Positions 44,879 through 49,700 of a stretch of 49,700 bases of DNA are shown here, in pieces (position 1 is the stretch's first letter; the number at the start of each line of letters is the position of its first letter). The notes under the pieces were generated by a model. It worked only from the letters and a program-made list of their open reading frames with translations. It made no database searches and was not told where the DNA came from. The translations under genes and the position numbers were made by a program. Location of the stretch: positions 1 to 49,700 of the forward strand of contig DLRK01000037.1 of assembly GCA_002501065.1 (NCBI GenBank). The letters are read 5' to 3'. This stretch comes from Akkermansiaceae bacterium UBA7890 (lineage in GTDB: Bacteria > Verrucomicrobiota > Verrucomicrobiia > Verrucomicrobiales > Akkermansiaceae).

Positions 44879-46597
44879 ATGAACCCGAGAAAGAAAATTC
44901 CCCTCACCCGCCGCGCCTTCATGGCCAAGTCGGCCTGTTCCGCGATGGGCCTGACCGGGATGGTCAACACTCTCGCCCACATGAAACTGATGCAGGGAGC
45001 ATTGGCCAACGATTCCGGATCCCTGGGAGACTACAAGGCGCTCGTGGTCCTCTTCCTCTTCGGGGCCAAGGACGCCAACAACTTCCTCATGCCCGGCTCG
45101 CTGCACCCGGGCCGGGCCAACTACGACGCGCACCGCGGAGTGCTGGCCCTTCCCACCGGGGGGGACAATCCCACCCATCCCATTGTGGCGGCCAATCTCG
45201 CTGCAGAATCGGCCGCCCCGGTGGGAGCGGAGCACTTTGAACTCCATCCGACCCTGCCGGACGTGAAGACCCTCTTCGACACCGGGGACCTCTCCGTCGC
45301 CGCCAACGTGGGCTCCCTCGTTGTTCCCACCAAGGCTTCCACCTACGACGCGGTGGCTCTTCCTCCCCAACTCTTCTCTCACAGCGACCAGCAGAACCAG
45401 TGGCAGAGCTCCCTGCCCGACAAGCCCTTCCAGAGTGGCTGGTGCGGACGCATCGCGGATATCCTCCACCCCCAGAACACGAACAGCGAGATCTCCATGT
45501 CGGTCTCCCTCTCGGGCATCAACGACATCCAGGCCGGTCTCACCCAGGTCTCCCCTCAATACTCCGTGACCAACTCGGGCGCCATCAGCCTCAACGGCTA
45601 CGGCACCCAGTATTCCAGCGCCCTGACGAACTCCCAGGACAAACACAGCTACAAGTCAAATATCTCCGCCAAGCGTCTCAAGGCCTTCCAGGATATCATG
45701 GACTACACGCACGCCCACCTCTTTGAGGAGGGCTATACCAATGTGGTCCGCCAGGCGCGCGAGAATGAAGGCTACGTCAGCGCCTCCCTTGAGGAGGCCG
45801 GCGCATGGCTCCATCCCACTGCGGTGGACAGCCGGGGATCGGCCTGGCCCTACATCCCGGCCACCTTTCTCATCCAGCACGGAATCGATCCTGCGACCGT
45901 CAACAGCAGCAGCAATAACGCCCTGAACATCCTGCCCAACCTCGCCCGGCAACTCCTCAAGATCGCGCAACTCATGGCAGGACGGCGCTGCCTCGGCAAC
46001 AGGCGCCAACTCTTTTTCTGCAGCTACGGAGGGCACGACACCCACCAGGACCAGGGCGGCTACAGTAACAACAACGGCTATGTGGCCGGCGATCTCGACG
46101 CCAACATGACCGTGCTGAATCACGCCCTCAAGGCTTTCAACGACTGCATGCACGAACTCGAAAACCACGAGAATGGACAGGCCGGGGCCTTCTCCTACAA
46201 CGACTTCATCCTCGCTTCCCATTCCGATTTCAACCGCACCCTGACACCCAACGGCACCGTTCCCGGTCCCGCCGGATCAGACCACGCCTGGGGCACGCAC
46301 GTCTTCACCATGGGCGGTGACGTCAAGGGCGGAAATGTCTACGGCTACTATCCCGATCTCGATCCTGCCGGAGAGTGGAGCACGCCTAGAAGTAGTCGCG
46401 GACGCTGGATTCCGACCTGCTCCGTGGAGCAATTCACCGCCCCATTGGCCAGGTGGATGGACGTCGGTGATCCCGAAATCGCAACAATCTTTCCCAACCT
46501 CGACCGTTTCACCTCACCCTTCGGGAGCACTTACAATCCTGCCAATTACGACAGCATGCTGTCCAACCCTCACATGGATTACCTCAACGGGATCTGA
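44879..46597 (+). CDS. Tat-exported DUF1501 protein
   Basis: A 572-residue partner of the DUF1800 protein, starting 19 bases after its stop. The frame opens at 44759, but that overlaps the upstream gene and gives no signal; MNPRKKIPLTRRAFMAKSAC at 44879 is a twin-arginine signal (TRRAFMAKS). The body follows the DUF1501 pattern, related to the alkaline phosphatase/sulfatase superfamily: LVVLFLFGAKDANNFLMPG, FFCSYGGHDTHQDQG, ILASHSDFNRTLTPNG and SDHAWGTHVFTMGGDVKGG, whose Asp and His residues resemble metal ligands. The function is not established. Its stop overlaps the next start by one base. Confidence 0.9.
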   Translation: MNPRKKIPLTRRAFMAKSACSAMGLTGMVNTLAHMKLMQGALANDSGSLGDYKALVVLFLFGAKDANNFLMPGSLHPGRANYDAHRGVLALPTGGDNPTHPIVAANLAAESAAPVGAEHFELHPTLPDVKTLFDTGDLSVAANVGSLVVPTKASTYDAVALPPQLFSHSDQQNQWQSSLPDKPFQSGWCGRIADILHPQNTNSEISMSVSLSGINDIQAGLTQVSPQYSVTNSGAISLNGYGTQYSSALTNSQDKHSYKSNISAKRLKAFQDIMDYTHAHLFEEGYTNVVRQARENEGYVSASLEEAGAWLHPTAVDSRGSAWPYIPATFLIQHGIDPATVNSSSNNALNILPNLARQLLKIAQLMAGRRCLGNRRQLFFCSYGGHDTHQDQGGYSNNNGYVAGDLDANMTVLNHALKAFNDCMHELENHENGQAGAFSYNDFILASHSDFNRTLTPNGTVPGPAGSDHAWGTHVFTMGGDVKGGNVYGYYPDLDPAGEWSTPRSSRGRWIPTCSVEQFTAPLARWMDVGDPEIATIFPNLDRFTSPFGSTYNPANYDSMLSNPHMDYLNGI

Positions 46598-47271
46598 TGA
46601 AGCCTTCCACGCCAAACAGTCCGCTTCTTCTTCTCCTGGCCGCGGGGATGCTCACCGCTGTCCTCTTTTTCTCCCTTGGGCCGGGGCGGTCCGATCACGA
46701 AGCACGCACCGTCACGGGGAAGGGCCACGATGAAAATGCAGAAAAGACTCCTGCAATGATCTCCCCGGCCCCGGGATCCCAATACAGTCCTCCTTCCATC
46801 GAGGAACTCAAGAGCAACCCATACGCCCTCGACCCCGCACCTCTTCAACTCGCCTTCGGCGCGCCACCCTTCAAGCGACAGGGCAATGGCACCATCCACA
46901 AGACGGATGTGATGAAAATGCTGGATGACCTCAACGACGAAGGACAGGAGACCGAGTCCGACCTCGGGCTGCTCAGCAGGGCCATTGGATCCTATCATCG
47001 GATATTTCATCAGAACCCGGTAGCAGGAGAAAACCGGGAAGTAGTCGATGCCCTGACGGGCAACAACCCCCACCGGCTGGTATTCCTCGACCCCGGTCAC
47101 CCTGCCCTCAGCGAAGGCAACGAACTTCTCGACCGCTGGGGCACGCCCTTCCGCTTCCATCCCATTTCCGGCTCCCACATGGAGTTTTCCTCTGCCGGAC
47201 CCGATGGCGCCTTCGGAACGAATGATGACATCACCCTGGAGGAACCGGAACTCGCCCGGGAGAGCTCTTAG
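46597..47271 (+). CDS. Single-pass membrane protein with pseudopilin-like C-terminus (third gene of DUF1800 operon)
   Basis: A 224-residue protein whose ATG overlaps the DUF1501 stop in TGATG, implying translational coupling. A hydrophobic stretch (about 10-27, LLLLLAAGMLTAVLFFSL) anchors it, with no typical prepilin cleavage motif (Gly-Phe-Thr-Leu-x-Glu). A Pro/Asp-rich stretch follows. The end (about 180-215) reads LLDRWGTPFRFHPISG then FSSAGPDGAFGTNDDI, very like the calcium-loop tail of type II secretion major pseudopilins. I infer a periplasm-facing protein working with the DUF1800/DUF1501 pair, possibly sharing the pseudopilin C-terminal fold rather than being a pilin. Confidence 0.72.
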   Translation: MKPSTPNSPLLLLLAAGMLTAVLFFSLGPGRSDHEARTVTGKGHDENAEKTPAMISPAPGSQYSPPSIEELKSNPYALDPAPLQLAFGAPPFKRQGNGTIHKTDVMKMLDDLNDEGQETESDLGLLSRAIGSYHRIFHQNPVAGENREVVDALTGNNPHRLVFLDPGHPALSEGNELLDRWGTPFRFHPISGSHMEFSSAGPDGAFGTNDDITLEEPELARESS

Positions 47272-47291
47272 CTCCACCGGATGAGGAATCC

Positions 47292-47305
47292 CCGCCTTTC
47301 GGCGG
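47292..47305. terminator. Hairpin between convergent genes
   Basis: CCGCC-TTTC-GGCGG lies 20 bases after the pseudopilin-like gene and before the end of the convergent LamG gene. Short stem and no T-run; position suggests a shared transcript end. Confidence 0.45.
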
Positions 47306-47345
47306 CGCTCTCCATCGCGGCAACCACCCCGGTCACGGGAAAGAC

Positions 47346-48926
47346 TCAGTCACTCACCCGGACATCATCAATCGACAGGCCGCTGAAGCTGTCCGGGGTA
47401 TCATCGCTGGTGAAATTCCACTCGATCAGAACAGTCTCCCCGATTGCCTCCGGCACGATGGAGATCCGAATGGTCCTCCAGTCGTTATCGAAGACATCCA
47501 TGCCAACCGCCACCTCCGCTCCCAACTGCACCAGGTCGGATGCTCTCAGGAAACGGACCACCGCGGCATCACCAAAGCCGTCCGCATCGCGGTAGGCCTC
47601 GAAGGACAACCCGGCCTCCGGAATCCCGCTCAAATCGATGGCCGGTGAACGAAGGGAGATATTGGAATCCGGGCCGTAATCACCCAGATTGGTGGACCAT
47701 GCATTGGCCGAACCTGCCGCGCCTGCCAGAGGCCCGGTACTTCCGGCAGGGGTTCCCAGCTCCCAGCTCGTATTGGCACTTTCATCATTCACCAGTGTCG
47801 TCCAACCGACCGCTCCCTCCTCAAAATCGGTGGCATACACTACCACCGGCGGAGGCTGGAATTCCTCGATCACGAAGTAGCGTTCAGGATCTGCCGGCCG
47901 GGCAAAGGTGAGGGTGTTCTCATCCGGGGTGGCCTCCAGGTTCTCAAAGCCGCTGAAGACCGGCCAGGTGACCGGGTCATCGGTGAGGTCGACCGAACTA
48001 CGGAGATTATACCGTTTTCCCGCCTTGCTGTCCCATTTCAGGGCAAGGTCACCTCCCACCGCCGCAACCTCCAACTCCACCCCTGCGCCGGCAAGAAGGG
48101 CCAGGTGCTCCTGGAAAACACCCGCGGGCAGGGCCTCGTTGTAGAACATCACTTCATCGATGAATCCCGAAAAGGACTCCTGGCCATCCCAGCGACCACC
48201 GATCCCAAGGGGAGTGGAACTCTGGGGGTAGAACCCTCCCGAGTTGGTGAAGGGACCGATGGGGGTGAGCGAGGTTTCCCCCGCCGTGAGATCTGCAACG
48301 TAGTTCGTCCAGGTCACGTTTCCCGCACCCGTCGTGTAGGAGCCCGCGATGTAATACCAGTTGCCCACGGTGAAACTCTCCAGCACCGTATTGGTGTTTG
48401 GATCGCTGTGCGAATTCCCGATCGTGCTCCTGATCGTCATGCCCGTGCTCGGAAGCGGCCCCCCCTGAGTGAGGAAATAACCACGATCGTTATCGACCCG
48501 GGTGGACAGGATGTAGCCCAGGTTCCACTGACCTCCCGTGATTTCCGGGTCAGTCGGTGAAAAAAGAATTTCGAAGGAAACCGTCCGCCCCAGGGTGACC
48601 GACTCGGTGCGCAGATAGGCTCCTTCGGCATTATCAGTTCCCGGACCCCGGTGCGTTCGCACGGCCTCTGAAGAAGGGTCAAAACCCGCTGTGCCAAGCT
48701 GCAGCTGATCGATGGTCCCACTTCCGAAAATCCGGGCGGCAAGATGGGCCACCCCTTTCTTGTCGTTCATCCGCTCCTGATCGGTGCTCCCATCGAAGCT
48801 GTAGTGGTGCATCAGGTTCGACTGGGATGCGGCCGCAGCCTGCCAGTCCGAAACCGCCGCCTGCACAAAGACGCCGGGACCAATCAGCAGAGTTCCTCCC
48901 AGGCAGAGAGGCAAGTGGGTTTTCAT
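47346..48926 (-). CDS. Secreted LamG-like protein with C-terminal jelly-roll domain
   Basis: A 526-residue exported protein; the frame opens at 48983, but MKTHLPLCLGGTLLIGPGVF at 48926 is a signal start. Residues about 38-280 form a LamG/concanavalin-like domain (LMHHYSFDGSTD, TVSFEILFSP, FSGFIDEVMFYNEALP), usually a carbohydrate or adhesive module. A short LALKWDSKAGKRYNLRSSVD module follows, sharing the W-D-x-K-x-GKRY pattern seen in the DUF1800 protein. A second jelly-roll region (about 365-525, YATDFEEGAVGWTTLVNDES to SIDDVRVSD) ends it. No PEP-CTERM or sorting tail is seen. Probably released or surface-bound, with a binding role; ligand unknown. Confidence 0.8.
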   Translation of the reverse strand: MKTHLPLCLGGTLLIGPGVFVQAAVSDWQAAAASQSNLMHHYSFDGSTDQERMNDKKGVAHLAARIFGSGTIDQLQLGTAGFDPSSEAVRTHRGPGTDNAEGAYLRTESVTLGRTVSFEILFSPTDPEITGGQWNLGYILSTRVDNDRGYFLTQGGPLPSTGMTIRSTIGNSHSDPNTNTVLESFTVGNWYYIAGSYTTGAGNVTWTNYVADLTAGETSLTPIGPFTNSGGFYPQSSTPLGIGGRWDGQESFSGFIDEVMFYNEALPAGVFQEHLALLAGAGVELEVAAVGGDLALKWDSKAGKRYNLRSSVDLTDDPVTWPVFSGFENLEATPDENTLTFARPADPERYFVIEEFQPPPVVVYATDFEEGAVGWTTLVNDESANTSWELGTPAGSTGPLAGAAGSANAWSTNLGDYGPDSNISLRSPAIDLSGIPEAGLSFEAYRDADGFGDAAVVRFLRASDLVQLGAEVAVGMDVFDNDWRTIRISIVPEAIGETVLIEWNFTSDDTPDSFSGLSIDDVRVSD

Positions 48927-49005
48927 AGTCTCGCATTCGGGCAGGTAACCACCGCCGGTGCAACCGAAAACCGACCCTTCCACCCGTTTACAGGATCACC
49001 GGACT

Positions 49006-49700
49006 CTATTCCCGGGTCAACCAGGACGGCTTGAGTTCGGCGATGGTGATCTTTTCGCAGTAATCCCGCTCCCCGTTCTCGAAGAGACAGAGGATGTTTC
49101 CGTTTTTCGCGATGGCGAGGTCAGAGTATCCCGCCAATCCCTCGTTAAGGACCCGACTCGCCTCCCAGCTCCTGCCCTCGTCACGACTGAGACGCAGGGT
49201 CAGTTTCTTGCGGCTCCAGATCGAGAATCCTCCGTGGTGACTCACGGCGGGATTGAGGAAGAGAATCTCCTTTTCGCTGAGTCGAATCATGCTCGCCTGG
49301 CAGGCCGGACAGGGCAGGTTCTTGTCCACCACCGGTTTGGACCAGGTCATCCCGTGGTCCCTGCTCACCGAGGTGAGTCGGTATCCAAAGGAGTAAACCC
49401 CCGGGGCCGAGGTTCGCATGTTCATGAGAAGCGAACCATCACTCCGTTCCAGGATGGTGCACTCGCCATGTCGAAACTCCGGCACCCACGGAATGACTCC
49501 GCCCGCCTTCCAGGTTTTGCCCCTGTCATCGGAGTAGATCACGCACGAGCCCCCCCGCCCTTCTCCATTCACCTTGAACCCGGCATAGGAAGGAGCGATG
49601 AGGCGTCCTTTGCTCGTATGAATACCGTGCACCGGTCCAGCCCCCACCCCCACCGGTGACTCGCCGAATCCCCTGAGAAAGTTGTCCTTCCGGTACTCCG
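49006..49700 (-). CDS. Exo-alpha-sialidase-like (BNR repeat) protein, 5' end outside window
   Basis: Beta-propeller protein, C-terminal part only; the frame is open across the last base of the window, so the start lies beyond 49700 and the internal GTG at 49653 is not the true start. Three Asp-box repeats are visible: SDDRGKTWKAG, SRDHGMTWSKP and SRDEGRSWEAS. HGECTILERSDGSLLMNMR, with an Arg at the end, resembles the sialidase active-site region. The family cleaves sialic acids or related sugars from glycans. It is transcribed in the same direction as the LamG gene downstream, fitting glycan use. Enzyme versus binder cannot be settled from this fragment. Confidence 0.85.
   Translation of the reverse strand, partial: EYRKDNFLRGFGESPVGVGAGPVHGIHTSKGRLIAPSYAGFKVNGEGRGGSCVIYSDDRGKTWKAGGVIPWVPEFRHGECTILERSDGSLLMNMRTSAPGVYSFGYRLTSVSRDHGMTWSKPVVDKNLPCPACQASMIRLSEKEILFLNPAVSHHGGFSIWSRKKLTLRLSRDEGRSWEASRVLNEGLAGYSDLAIAKNGNILCLFENGERDYCEKITIAELKPSWLTRE

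Overview
The window looks like chromosomal DNA from a Verrucomicrobiota bacterium. It is GC-rich (roughly 60% by eye), has generally weak Shine-Dalgarno sequences, and carries lineage-typical families: a DUF1800 plus DUF1501 pair, a cytochrome-SHD1 protein, several TIM-barrel sugar phosphate isomerase/epimerase proteins, a Gfo/Idh/MocA oxidoreductase, a CII-like regulator and multidomain secreted proteins. The phylum is inferred from family content; no rRNA is present.

Layout. 1-7264: a sugar-metabolism and housekeeping block with an Nramp-fold permease (cut by the window edge), a Gfo/Idh oxidoreductase, a cytochrome-SHD1 protein, two sugar phosphate isomerase-like proteins (one Tat-exported), and dusB with a CII-like regulator. 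7265-14830: an accessory segment carrying three direct copies of a 45-51 bp element whose 18-bp core is AAAGKGAATTCCTGGCAG. Around these copies lie a secreted beta-helix protein, a DUF5916 outer-membrane protein, a DUF4038/collagen-binding glycoside-hydrolase-like protein and a small methyltransferase. 14831-18876: a tightly coupled three-gene operon of secreted paralogs; the first carries an F5/8 type C domain inserted into its leading module. 19290-19363: tRNA-Arg(UCU).

19440-37655 is mainly housekeeping: tmk (apparently with a CTG start), ftsK, a DUF2064 sugar-transfer protein, manA, purU with a LysR regulator, dtd, a membrane protein with helix-hairpin-helix and zinc-ribbon ends, and a minus-strand run of valS, birA, nadC, yjbQ and an M1 metallopeptidase, then fdhD with a third sugar phosphate isomerase-like protein. 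37825-49700 returns to exported proteins: a TPR-redoxin protein, a large PA14/CHRD/DUF1800 protein behind a strong sigma70-like promoter, its DUF1501 partner and a one-base-overlapping pseudopilin-like membrane protein, then a LamG protein and the 3' part of a BNR sialidase.

Cooperation. The permease, oxidoreductase, isomerases, beta-helix, glycoside-hydrolase-like, sialidase and LamG genes fit a polysaccharide- and sugar-scavenging lifestyle. The strongest candidates for something undescribed are the repeat element with its associated genes, the three-paralog secreted operon, and the DUF1800-DUF1501-pseudopilin-like triad. No CRISPR array, intact transposase, rRNA gene or phage structural cluster was seen.
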